From Verrucomicrobiota bacterium (GTDB lineage: Bacteria; Verrucomicrobiota; Verrucomicrobiia; Opitutales; UBA953), in the NCBI GenBank assembly GCA_005798925.1, contig SYID01000095.1, positions 1 to 15,523 of the forward strand: a stretch of DNA of 15,523 nucleotides, given 5' to 3'. The position numbers were made by a program, and so were the translations under genes. The notes below the pieces were generated by a model, which ran no database searches, was not told the DNA's origin, and saw only the letters and a program-made list of their open reading frames with translations. Shown here piece after piece: positions 7,655 to 14,819 of the stretch; within the stretch, counting starts at the first letter, position 1; every line of letters begins with the position of its first letter.

Positions 7655-9390
7655 CAGGGGGCGGGGGCCGCGGCCGCGGCCGGGAACATCGGCGGCGCGG
7701 CGAGGTGCATCAGCCAGTAGAGCGGTTCCTCCACGTGGGCGGGGGCGAGCCGCCGCGGATCGGGGGCGATGCGTCCTTGGTTGGGGCCGGCGCCGATCAT
7801 CACCGGCGTATGGCCGAACGAGCTCACCGCGAAGTACCGGACGTTTTCCGCGAGGGATTCGGCCGCGGCCACGATACCCGGGCAGAGCGACGCGAGCAGC
7901 GCGCGGACGCGGTCGGAGTTGCGGGCCACCGCGGCGAGATCGAGGCCTCCGGCGGCGGCGACCGGCTCGAGAGGCGACGGCAGGAGCTGCTCCCAGGTGT
8001 CGGATTTGCCGACGACGAAGGCCAGCGGCGTGCGGATGCGCTCGTCCTGGGAGAGGCCGAGCACCCGCTTCACGCGCGATTCCATCTCGGCCAGGATGCT
8101 GTCCTGCTGATCGACGCGCCCTTTGAGCGCCAGCTGCGGGTCATCCACGCCGACGAGACGGGATTTGAAGCGCGCGTTGGCCGTGGGGTCGAAGAGGAAG
8201 ATCAGCCCGCTCGAGGTCGCCACGTGCATCGCGCCGGGCGAGTCGTGGATGTCGATCCCTGGTTCGAAGTGCTCGCCTGCGTTGTCGTAGAGGATGACCG
8301 AGGTCTCTTGCCGCTGCTGGCCGGGCCGGCTGAGGGAATAGATGAACGGCCGCGGCAGCGAGACCATCCGGCCGAGGCGCGGCAGCTTCTCGTAGGTCGC
8401 GCCTTCGAGGGTGGTCTTGCCGAGCAGGGCCTCCTCGGGCGTGCCCGCCGAGAACAGGGTGTTGCGCATCTGGTTGAGCAGCATGTTCCCGCTCGGGTCG
8501 CCGTCCTTGAAGGCCAGGCCGAAATCCTCGGGCAGGCGTTCCTGGAGCACGCGCGTGAGGACCGCGAGGTAGTAGGATTTGCCGGCGCTCGGCGCGCCGA
8601 TCAGCGAGAGGATGCGATGGGGACGTTCGAGGAAGCCCGGCGGAAGCTGGCGACGGCAGTGGGGGCAGGCCAGGTCGGTGCAGGCCAGTCCCATCGGATC
8701 GAGGGCCAGTCCCTGGTCATTGAAGCGGGTGGGGTGGAAGCGGAGGCGGGCGTCAGGACCGAGGATCGGGTCGCCGCGCAGGTCTTCATGGACCGCGATG
8801 CTGAGCGCGTCGCCGGAGTCGAAGCGCGTCCAGCAGACCGGGCAGACGTGGGCTCCTCGGTTCTGTTCGGCCGCGAGCAAGGTCTTGCCCTGAGGTTTGA
8901 CCGGAGTTGGTTCGGGCGGGGAAAGCAGGGGCGCGACCTGCGACAAGTTGAAGCCGATCTCGAGGCCCAGCGGCGTGCACGCGAGGGTGTCCGTCGCCCG
9001 GCCGAGCTCCCTCGCCGCGGCCAGCAGCGACCCCGGGGCGTGCTCGCCGAGTTGGTCGCCGGTGAGCGGATCGAAAAGCACCCAGAGGTCCGGGCGGACG
9101 AGCGCGAAATCCGCCTGCTCCCCGGGTCCCATCACGAGCAGGGAGGCGTCCGACTGCAGCGTGGCCGAGTCGGTCAAAGGCAGTTTGTGGCGCAACGGGA
9201 CGCCGTTGACGAGGACGACCCCCTCGGTCGCGGGTTCCAGGAACAGTTCGTTGCCTTCGGCGATCACCCGTGCGGCCGTCGGCGGCGGGCCTGCCGGGAT
9301 GGTCGCCGGCAGCTGCTCGAGGGTCCCGCGGGCCCCGCTGAGGCAGTCTACCCAAGAGAGGGTGGGGGATTTCTTTCGGGTATTGAACAT
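7654..9390 (-). CDS. Zinc-ribbon P-loop GTPase (DO-GTPase2/TRAFAC-like), gene A of the operon
   Basis: This 578-residue soluble protein is first in the operon. G1/Walker A is GAPSAGKS (265-272), G3 is DNAG after hydrophobic VILY (365-372), G4-like is VGKSD (460-464), and G5-like is VSSFG (522-526). Order and spacing fit a GTPase of the TRAFAC type. Just before the P-loop sit C183-x2-C186 and C242-x2-C245, with C237 nearby, forming a split zinc-ribbon-like module. Residues 42-90 (EGNELFLEP, GVVLVNGVPL, TLQSDASLLVMG) have the look of an FHA or related beta-sandwich domain. A Pro-rich linker (155-167) joins the two halves. There is no membrane span. The start is supported by AAGGAG three bases before the ATG. 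Likely role, by inference: the nucleotide-dependent switch acting on the GAP1-like partner encoded next. Confidence 0.83.
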   Translation of the reverse strand: MFNTRKKSPTLSWVDCLSGARGTLEQLPATIPAGPPPTAARVIAEGNELFLEPATEGVVLVNGVPLRHKLPLTDSATLQSDASLLVMGPGEQADFALVRPDLWVLFDPLTGDQLGEHAPGSLLAAARELGRATDTLACTPLGLEIGFNLSQVAPLLSPPEPTPVKPQGKTLLAAEQNRGAHVCPVCWTRFDSGDALSIAVHEDLRGDPILGPDARLRFHPTRFNDQGLALDPMGLACTDLACPHCRRQLPPGFLERPHRILSLIGAPSAGKSYYLAVLTRVLQERLPEDFGLAFKDGDPSGNMLLNQMRNTLFSAGTPEEALLGKTTLEGATYEKLPRLGRMVSLPRPFIYSLSRPGQQRQETSVILYDNAGEHFEPGIDIHDSPGAMHVATSSGLIFLFDPTANARFKSRLVGVDDPQLALKGRVDQQDSILAEMESRVKRVLGLSQDERIRTPLAFVVGKSDTWEQLLPSPLEPVAAAGGLDLAAVARNSDRVRALLASLCPGIVAAAESLAENVRYFAVSSFGHTPVMIGAGPNQGRIAPDPRRLAPAHVEEPLYWLMHLAAPPMFPAAAAAPAP

Positions 9391-9460
9391 CGGCTCCTTG
9401 GGCGGGGTCTTAAATAGGTTGATTAGCGAGCTTTAATTGTAAAGATATGTCACCACGATT
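9391..9460. promoter_or_regulatory. A+T-rich divergent promoter region between GTPase operon and ECF sigma gene
   Basis: This 70-bp gap separates two divergent transcription units and is clearly richer in A and T (9409-9460) than the surrounding sequence. On the plus strand TTTAAT (9432-9437) matches 5 of 6 bases of a -10 box but lacks a good -35 at 17 bases. On the minus strand TTTACA (9442-9437) is -35-like, but its -10 is unconvincing. ECF-type promoters often carry a GGAAC-like -35; I did not find a clear one. The region must serve both directions unless promoters lie inside the coding sequences. Confidence 0.4.
9394..9399 (-). promoter_or_regulatory. Shine-Dalgarno site for the GTPase gene
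   Basis: AAGGAG on the minus strand ends three bases before the ATG at 9390-9388. Most genes in this window lack a strong site, so this one helps to fix the start of the operon's first gene. Confidence 0.6.
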
Positions 9461-10093
9461 ATGGGTCGACCCGACCTGTTTCGCCTCACCCCCCGTCAAA
9501 CCATGGAAACCGAAGCCGACCAGTCCGCCTTGGACCGCGCCCGTCAGGGAGATTTGTCGGCTTATAATGAGCTGGTGCTGAAGTATCAGGGGCGGATTTT
9601 CGCCAAGGTCTTCTCCCTGCTCCGCAACCGCCAGGACGCCGAGGAGATCACGCAGGACACTTTCATCCGGGCCCATCGCGTCCTGGCTTCTTTTCGGGGC
9701 ACGGCGACTTTTTCCACCTGGATCCATCAGATCGGCACTAATCTGGCCCGCAACCGTTATTGGTACTGGCGTCGTCGGAAGCGCGATCAGTCGATGTCGC
9801 TGGACGCCGACCTGGGGGATGACCCCGGAGCCACCCTGCATGACATCCTGTCGGACGGCGCGCAGGGGCCCGGCCATGAGGCCCAGCATAACGAATTCGT
9901 CCAGAAAGTGGCCGAGTGCATGGAACAATTGAAGCCCGAGCACGCTCGTATCCTCACGATGCGCAACGTCCGCAACATGTCCTATGAGGAGATCGCCGAA
10001 GACCTCGGCCTTTCCATCGGCACGGTGAAGAGTCGCATCAATCGGGCCCGTGAAGCCCTGCGCGAGCTGATGGGGAAGGAGTTCCGCTCATGA
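9461..10093 (+). CDS. RNA polymerase sigma factor, ECF subfamily
   Basis: ECF sigma factors direct RNA polymerase to a small set of promoters, usually in answer to an envelope or environmental signal. The 210-residue product has sigma region 2 at about residues 34-100, including DAEEITQDTFIRA (59-71) and FSTWIHQIGTNLARNRY (84-100). A variable acidic linker (110-145) follows, then region 4 at about 152-203 with the helix-turn-helix YEEIAEDLGLSIGTVKSRINRA (175-196 by eye). The GAP1/GTPase operon diverges from it. An alternative ATG at 9503 would drop 14 residues and give an N-terminus more typical of ECF factors; neither start has a clear ribosome site. Its stop overlaps the ATG of the next gene (ATGA), which suggests a sigma and anti-sigma pair. 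Confidence 0.92.
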   Translation: MGRPDLFRLTPRQTMETEADQSALDRARQGDLSAYNELVLKYQGRIFAKVFSLLRNRQDAEEITQDTFIRAHRVLASFRGTATFSTWIHQIGTNLARNRYWYWRRRKRDQSMSLDADLGDDPGATLHDILSDGAQGPGHEAQHNEFVQKVAECMEQLKPEHARILTMRNVRNMSYEEIAEDLGLSIGTVKSRINRAREALRELMGKEFRS

Positions 10094-10596
10094 GCGTCCC
10101 GGAATTCGACGCCTTGGTCGGGCTGTTTCTCGAGGGTTGCGCCTCTCCTGAGCAGGCGGAACGTCTCCGTCGGGCGCTCGCTTCTTCCGCCGAATTGCGC
10201 GTCCGTTTCCATTCCCGGCGCCGCTTGCATCAGGCCCAGCTGCAGTACCTCAGCCGTCGGGAGGAACGCACGCTGGCCGGCGTGATGCTATGGCACAACA
10301 CTTTCGGACAACGGATCGGCCGTTGTTTCGCCCACCTCTGCCTGCTCGGCGTCATCATGGTGCAGCTGCAGGTCACGATTCCGGCCGAATACTCCGGCCT
10401 GCTTTGGTATGTCGATGCGGCCGTCGCCGAAGAGCCTGACCAAGCCGTCGCCGGCATGCCCGGGCTCATCGTCAGCGAGATCGTCCAGGAATTCGACCTT
10501 TCGCAGGTCGTGGAAGTGCCTTCCTCGACCATGCCGAACCTTGTCATGCCTGAAATGCCCGATCCGGCCGAAGAATCCGGAGTCCTCGAAGTCTGA
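10090..10596 (+). CDS. Small protein coupled to the ECF sigma factor, possible anti-sigma factor
   Basis: This 168-residue protein has no firm family match. Its first 55 residues (FDALVGLFLEGCASPEQAERLRRALASS) resemble the helical start of FecR-like and other anti-sigma regulators, in which a cytoplasmic helical bundle holds the sigma factor. A moderately hydrophobic segment at about 76-95 (FAHLCLLGVIMVQL) could be a membrane span. The C-terminal 60 residues are acidic and Pro/Met/Val-rich. There is no zinc-binding HxxxCxxC anti-sigma motif. The four-base overlap with the sigma gene (ATGA) supports co-translation and a direct partnership. Call by context; a regulator that is not an anti-sigma factor remains possible. 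Confidence 0.65.
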   Translation: MSVPEFDALVGLFLEGCASPEQAERLRRALASSAELRVRFHSRRRLHQAQLQYLSRREERTLAGVMLWHNTFGQRIGRCFAHLCLLGVIMVQLQVTIPAEYSGLLWYVDAAVAEEPDQAVAGMPGLIVSEIVQEFDLSQVVEVPSSTMPNLVMPEMPDPAEESGVLEV

Positions 10597-10612
10597 CCAG
10601 CGGAGGACTCCG
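10578..10612 (+). other. Perfect 10-bp inverted repeat around a stop codon
   Basis: CGGAGTCCTC (10578-10587) and GAGGACTCCG (10603-10612) are exact reverse complements separated by 15 bases. The TGA stop of the possible anti-sigma gene (10594-10596) lies in the loop. No T tract follows, so it is not a classical intrinsic terminator. It may act as an RNA stability or attenuation hairpin before ptsI, or as a binding site. Confidence 0.5.
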
Positions 10613-10653
10613 TCCTTGCGTCCGGACATGGGCGGCGGTCAATTGGGGGCAGG

Positions 10654-12402
10654 ATGATGGCCGCAGCCCAGAGGCCGGAGGTTCGCCTCCAAGGAATCGC
10701 CGCGGCGCCCGGCGTCGCCAGAGGTCCGGCTTACCCGCTGATGAAGGGCATGGCCATCGTGGCCTGCCAGCAGGTCGCCGACGTCGAGGCCGAACTGCGG
10801 CGACTCGAGGCCGCCTTGGCGGAGACCCGGCGGGACATCGCGGCCTTGCGCGACGACGTCGCCAGCAAGCTGAACGCATCCGAGGCGTCGATCTTCGACG
10901 CCCACCTCCTCGTCCTCGAGGACGTGGCCCTGATCGATGACGTCTCGAAGGAGGTCCGGCGCACCGGCTTCAACGTGGAATTCTGTTTTCAGGAGGTCGC
11001 CCAGCGCTACATCGAGATCTTCGAGAAGATGGAGGATGACTTCCTCCGTGAGCGCGCCGCGGACATCCGTGATGTCACCGGGCGCGTGCTGGACCATCTC
11101 CTGGGCAGCCAGCCCGAGCGCGTCGGCCGGGCCGCCCGGGCGCACGTCGTGGCCGCCCGCGATCTCACCCCGTCGGACACCGCCGGCCTGCATGACGGAG
11201 GCGTGCTGGCCTTCGTCACCCAGGAAGGCGGCCGCACCAGCCACTCCGCGATCATGGCCCGGGCGCTCGACGTCCCGGCGGTCGTCGGCGTGAAGCGGCT
11301 GATGGAGACCGTGGAGGAAGGCGACGTCATCCTCGTCGACGGCGAGACCGGCTTGGTCATCGTCAATCCCACGGCGGAGACCATTGAAGGGTATCGCGAC
11401 AAGGAGCAGGCGATCCGGACGCGTCGCGACCGGGCGCTCGCCGAGGTCGCCTTGCCGGATCTGACGACCGACGGCGTGGCCTTCAGCCTGCTCGCCAACA
11501 TCGGCGATCCGGCCGAGATGGAGGACGCGCTGGCCTACTGCGCCCGGGGAGTCGGGCTGTATCGGACCGAAAACCTTTACCTGCGCCTCGACGGCTGGCC
11601 GGATGAGCAGGTCCAGCATGAGGAGTACGTCGAGGCGGTGAAGGCCGCGAAGGGCCGCCCGGTGACCTTCCGGACGCTGGACCTCGGCGGCGACAAGCGC
11701 CTCGGCGACCTCGCCGACGAGGCCAATCCTTTCATGGGTTACCGCGCGGTGCGTCTTTGCCTGGAGCGCCCGGACGTCTTCCGGCCGCAGTTGCGCGCGA
11801 TCCTCCGCGCCGCGGCGCATGGCCCGGTCCAGGTGATGTTCCCGATGATCTCCGGCGTCGAGGAGCTCCGCCGCGCCAAGGCCGTGTTCCGCGACGTCGA
11901 GGCCGAGCTGGCCCGCGAAGGCGTCCGGCCCGCGGAGCCGGTCCGCCTCGGCGCGATGATCGAGATCCCCTCCGCCGCCGTCGTCGCGGACGAACTCGCC
12001 GCGGAGGCGGATTTCTTCAGCGTCGGCACCAACGACCTCGTCCAGTACCTGCTGGCCGTCGATCGCGGCAACCAGCGCGTGGCCTCGCTCTATGATCCCT
12101 GTCATCCCGCGGTCGTGCGCACGCTCATGGCCGTCTTCGCCGCCGCGCAGCGACGGGGCATCCCCGCCGCGGTCTGCGGCGAGCTCGGCGGCGATCCGCT
12201 CTGGGCGCCGTTGCTCATCGGTCTCGGCGTCCATGAGCTCAGCATGACGCCCGCGGCCTTGCCGGAGGCCCGCTTCGTGCTGCGTCATTCTTCTTCCGCC
12301 GAGCTGCGCGCGCTCGCGGCGGCCGTCGTCGCCTCGGCCGACGCGGGCCGCACCCGCGCGCTCCTGCAGGAATTCGCCTCCGCCAGGCTCAAGTTACGCT
12401 GA
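10654..12402 (+). CDS. ptsI: Phosphoenolpyruvate-protein phosphotransferase (PTS enzyme I)
   Basis: Enzyme I takes phosphate from phosphoenolpyruvate on a histidine and passes it to HPr, starting the PTS chain in the cytoplasm. The 582 residues match the family length (about 570-590). The N-terminal domain includes ASEASIFDAHLLVLED (75-90), and the swivelling phosphohistidine site is GGRTSHSAIMARAL (192-205) with H197. The PEP-binding barrel has GLYRTENLYL (301-310), FRTLDLGGDK (339-348), MIEIPSA (435-441), GTNDLVQYLLAVDRGN (458-473) and the catalytic C508 in AAVCGELGGD. All key residues seem present. Two adjacent ATGs exist at 10654 and 10657; the GGGGG run at 10645-10649 spaces better with the second. 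No HPr or EII gene is in the window. Its stop shares a base with the hisC ATG. Confidence 0.95.
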   Translation: MMAAAQRPEVRLQGIAAAPGVARGPAYPLMKGMAIVACQQVADVEAELRRLEAALAETRRDIAALRDDVASKLNASEASIFDAHLLVLEDVALIDDVSKEVRRTGFNVEFCFQEVAQRYIEIFEKMEDDFLRERAADIRDVTGRVLDHLLGSQPERVGRAARAHVVAARDLTPSDTAGLHDGGVLAFVTQEGGRTSHSAIMARALDVPAVVGVKRLMETVEEGDVILVDGETGLVIVNPTAETIEGYRDKEQAIRTRRDRALAEVALPDLTTDGVAFSLLANIGDPAEMEDALAYCARGVGLYRTENLYLRLDGWPDEQVQHEEYVEAVKAAKGRPVTFRTLDLGGDKRLGDLADEANPFMGYRAVRLCLERPDVFRPQLRAILRAAAHGPVQVMFPMISGVEELRRAKAVFRDVEAELAREGVRPAEPVRLGAMIEIPSAAVVADELAAEADFFSVGTNDLVQYLLAVDRGNQRVASLYDPCHPAVVRTLMAVFAAAQRRGIPAAVCGELGGDPLWAPLLIGLGVHELSMTPAALPEARFVLRHSSSAELRALAAAVVASADAGRTRALLQEFASARLKLR

Positions 12403-13496
12403 TGTCCGCCAGATTGCCTTCCCCGAATCCCCACGTCGCGGCCATGTCTCCCTACGTCCCCGGTGAGCAGCCGCAGGGCGGGGGATGGGTCAAGCTCAAC
12501 ACCAACGAGAACCCTTATCCGCCGAGCCTGCGCGCGCTCGAGGCCATCCGCGTCGCCTTGGTCGACGACGGCGCCGCGCTGCGTCTCTACCCGTCGCCGG
12601 ACTCCGCGCCCCTGCGCGAGGCCGCCGCGCGCTTCCACGGTTGCGCGGCGGCGAACGTCGTCGCCGGCAACGGTTCCGACGACATCCTCAACCTGCTGAT
12701 CCGCGCCTACGCCGGCCCCGGCCGCCCTATCGGCATGCTCAACCCGAGCTATTCGCTCTATCCGGTGCTCGCGGCCGCCCAGCATGCCGAAGTCGTCAAG
12801 GTCGAGGTCACGGACGCCATGGGCCTCGACGTCGACGCGGTCGCCCGCTGCGGCGCCGCGCTCTTCTTCCTGACCAATCCGAACGCTCCGCTCGGCGTGG
12901 CCTTCGCGACGGACGTCGTCCGCTCGCTCGCCCGGGTTTTCCCGGGCCTGCTCGTCGTCGACGAAGCCTACGCCGCCTTCGCCGACGACGACTGCGTCGC
13001 GCTCGTGCGCGAGTTCTCCAATGTCGTCGTCACCCGCACGTTGTCCAAGGCCCATGCGCTCGCCGGCCTGCGCGTCGGCTACGCGCTCTGTCCGCCCGCC
13101 GTCGCCGAGGTGCTCCACCGCGTCCGCGACAGCTACAACGTCGACCGCCTCGCGCAGGTGGCCGCCGCCGCCGCGCTCGACGACCGCGAGTGGCTCGACG
13201 TGACCGTCGCCCGGGTGCGCGCCACGCGCGACCGCCTCGCCGCCGCGCTCCGCCGGCTGGGCTGGCAGGTGAATCCCGCCGCCGGCAACTTCGTGCTGGC
13301 CGCGCCCGTCTCGACGAAGCGTGCGGCCTCGGTCGAGACCGCCGCCCACTGCTGCGAGTTCCTCCGCTCCCGGAAGATCCTCGTCCGCCGTTTCCCGAAT
13401 CATCGCCTCACCGAGAAGTCCCTGCGCATCTCCGTGGGGACGGAGCAGGAGACGGACGTCTTCCTGCAGGCCGTGACGGCCTGGATGGAAGGGTGA
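12402..13496 (+). CDS. hisC: Histidinol-phosphate aminotransferase HisC
   Basis: HisC is a pyridoxal-phosphate enzyme of fold type I that aminates imidazole-acetol phosphate to histidinol phosphate. The 364 residues match the family length. Motifs seen are LNTNENPYPPS (32-42), YPSPDSAPLREAAARFHG (63-80), GSDDIL (91-96), NPNAP (159-163), the cofactor aspartate in VVDEAYAAF (185-193), the Schiff-base lysine K216 in TRTLSKAHALAGLRVGY (211-227), and the substrate-carboxylate arginine R342 in LRISVGT. The start codon overlaps the ptsI stop by one base (TGATG), implying translational coupling. hisB and hisH follow, so this is the start of a partial histidine cluster. Related class I/II aminotransferases are possible, but the neighbours make HisC the clear choice. 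Confidence 0.93.
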   Translation: MSARLPSPNPHVAAMSPYVPGEQPQGGGWVKLNTNENPYPPSLRALEAIRVALVDDGAALRLYPSPDSAPLREAAARFHGCAAANVVAGNGSDDILNLLIRAYAGPGRPIGMLNPSYSLYPVLAAAQHAEVVKVEVTDAMGLDVDAVARCGAALFFLTNPNAPLGVAFATDVVRSLARVFPGLLVVDEAYAAFADDDCVALVREFSNVVVTRTLSKAHALAGLRVGYALCPPAVAEVLHRVRDSYNVDRLAQVAAAAALDDREWLDVTVARVRATRDRLAAALRRLGWQVNPAAGNFVLAAPVSTKRAASVETAAHCCEFLRSRKILVRRFPNHRLTEKSLRISVGTEQETDVFLQAVTAWMEG

Positions 13497-13498
13497 GG

Positions 13499-13525
13499 TT
13501 GACAATCCCGCCTTCCGCGGGGATT
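13499..13525 (+). other. TTGACA hexamer and hairpin before hisB
   Basis: The 37-bp gap between hisC and hisB holds a perfect TTGACA (13499-13504) with no credible -10 at 16-18 bases. It also holds a small hairpin: AATCCC (13504-13509) pairs with GGGATT (13520-13525), extended by two inner G-C pairs past one bulged base. The stem covers a GGGGA (13519-13523) that could serve as the hisB ribosome site. A regulatory role is possible but unproven. Confidence 0.3.
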
Positions 13526-13533
13526 TCTGGGGG

Positions 13534-14136
13534 ATGAGCGCAGCCGTCCGCAAAGCCAGCCTCCGCCGGGACACCGCCGAGACCAAGATCACCCTCGAGG
13601 TGAACCTGGATGGCACCGGGACGTCGGAAACCGCCACCGGCGTGGCCTTCTTCGACCATATGCTGACGCTTTTCTCCCGCCACTCGCTCGTGGACCTCAA
13701 GGTCAAGGCGACCGGAGACACCGACGTCGACTATCACCACACCGTGGAAGACGTCGGCATCGTCCTCGGCCAGGCCATCAAGGAGGCGCTCGGCGACACG
13801 GCCGGCATCCGCCGCTATGGTTTCTTCATCCTTCCGATGGACGAGACCTTGGCCCGCTGCGCCGTCGACCTCAGCAACCGTCCGATGATGGTCTACCAGG
13901 TCGAGATCACCAACTACATGGTGAAGGACTTCAACATCGCGCTCGTCCGGGAGTTCTTCCAGGGCCTCGCCAACTCGCTCGGCTGCAACCTGCACCTGAA
14001 GCTCGAATACGGCGACGAACCGCACCACATCGCCGAAGCACTGTTCAAGGCCTTCGCCCGCGCCCTGCGTGAGGCGCTCGAAGTCGACCCGCGCCAGGGT
14101 GGCCGCGTGCCGAGCACCAAGGGTACGCTGGCCTGA
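13534..14136 (+). CDS. hisB: Imidazoleglycerol-phosphate dehydratase HisB (monofunctional)
   Basis: HisB removes water from imidazole-glycerol phosphate to give imidazole-acetol phosphate, the substrate of HisC. The 200-residue length matches monofunctional bacterial enzymes; the N-terminal phosphatase domain of the enterobacterial fusion is absent. The metal-binding histidine motifs are FFDHML (39-44), DYHHTVED (66-73) and DEPHHIAEALFKAFARAL (161-178). MDETLARCAVDLSNRP (102-117) and FFQGLANSLGCNLHL (141-155) are also typical. The last residues, RVPSTKGTLA, are the conserved family ending. The ATG follows a G run (13529-13533) and lies 37 bases after hisC. The gene is probably part of the ptsI-hisC-hisB-hisH transcript. 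Confidence 0.96.
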   Translation: MSAAVRKASLRRDTAETKITLEVNLDGTGTSETATGVAFFDHMLTLFSRHSLVDLKVKATGDTDVDYHHTVEDVGIVLGQAIKEALGDTAGIRRYGFFILPMDETLARCAVDLSNRPMMVYQVEITNYMVKDFNIALVREFFQGLANSLGCNLHLKLEYGDEPHHIAEALFKAFARALREALEVDPRQGGRVPSTKGTLA

Positions 14137-14138
14137 CC

Positions 14139-14783
14139 GTGGAAGCCGCCGCGACAGCGCGCCGCCCGCGGGTGGCCGTCATCGATTACGGGATGGGCAA
14201 CCTGCGCAGCGTCAGCCGCGCCATGGTCGCCGCCGGCGCCGATGCGTTCCTGGCCGCGACGCCGGCCGAGGCCGAGCAAGCCGAGCTGGTCGTCTTCCCG
14301 GGGCAGGGCGCCATGGCGGACTGCATGGACTGCATCCGCCGTAACGACTTCGAATCCTTCCTGAAACAGTGGATCGCCGCCGACCGTCCGTTCCTCGGGG
14401 TCTGCATGGGACTCCAGGTCCTGTTCGAGCGTTCCGAGGAAGCCGACCGTCCGGGGCTGGGCGTCTTCCCCGGCGTCGTCCGCCGTTTCCCGTCCCAGCC
14501 CGGCCTGCGGATTCCGCACATGGGCTGGAACGAAGCCGTCTTCAAGCCGGGCGCCCCGTTGACCCAGGGCCTGCGAGCGGAAGGGGAGCCCTTCTATTTT
14601 GTCCATAGTTACCGGGTGGTCGAGACCGACCCCGCCTTGGTGTGGTGCGAGACCGATTATGCGGGCCGTTTCGTGAGCGGGGTGCGCCGCGGACGGGTCT
14701 TCGCGACCCAGTTCCATCCGGAGAAAAGTCAGGTCAAAGGCTTGCAACTCTACCGCAATTTCCTGACCTTGTCCGTCCGCTGA
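14139..14783 (+). CDS. hisH: Imidazole glycerol phosphate synthase subunit HisH (glutamine amidotransferase)
   Basis: HisH hydrolyses glutamine and feeds ammonia to HisF, which makes imidazole-glycerol phosphate. The 214-residue protein is a class I amidotransferase: VIDYGMGNLRSV (14-25), FPGQGAMADCM (53-63), the nucleophile C89 in GVCMGLQ (87-93), IPHMGWNE (125-132), VHSYRV (155-160), and H193/E195 in QFHPEKS (191-197) complete the triad. The start is GTG at 14139, two bases after the hisB stop; the first nearby ATG would remove the DYGMGN strand, so GTG is the better choice. Its obligate partner hisF, as well as hisA, is not in the window and should lie elsewhere in the genome. Confidence 0.95.
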   Translation: MEAAATARRPRVAVIDYGMGNLRSVSRAMVAAGADAFLAATPAEAEQAELVVFPGQGAMADCMDCIRRNDFESFLKQWIAADRPFLGVCMGLQVLFERSEEADRPGLGVFPGVVRRFPSQPGLRIPHMGWNEAVFKPGAPLTQGLRAEGEPFYFVHSYRVVETDPALVWCETDYAGRFVSGVRRGRVFATQFHPEKSQVKGLQLYRNFLTLSVR

Positions 14784-14819
14784 AGGGTATTGCGACTCTC
14801 GGCGGACCCTATCCCCGCC

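Noticed and set aside
1816..9390. Genomic island integrated at the tRNA gene
   Set aside because: The tRNA 3' end, where integrases usually act, faces rsfS rather than the operon. There is no integrase, no repeat of the tRNA end, and no obvious compositional change.
2573..9390. Type VI secretion membrane complex (TssM/IcmF-like)
   Set aside because: TssM carries its own P-loop and three spans and travels with baseplate and sheath genes. Here the P-loop is in a separate soluble zinc-ribbon GTPase and no other secretion gene is present.
7705..9417. A 570-codon plus-strand open frame antisense to the GTPase gene
   Set aside because: The opposite strand carries intact G1, G3 and G4 motifs in the right order; this frame has none and has low-complexity composition.
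10639..12288. A 549-codon minus-strand open frame antisense to ptsI
   Set aside because: Enzyme I on the plus strand has all catalytic motifs; the antisense frame is a codon-bias shadow.
13499..13527. A strong sigma70 promoter for hisB
   Set aside because: The TTGACA is perfect, but the bases at 16-18 spacing (GGATTT, GATTTC) do not resemble a -10 box.
12285..13721. A 478-codon minus-strand open frame across hisC and the start of hisB
   Set aside because: It spans two clear plus-strand enzymes and a gene boundary, with no recognisable motif.
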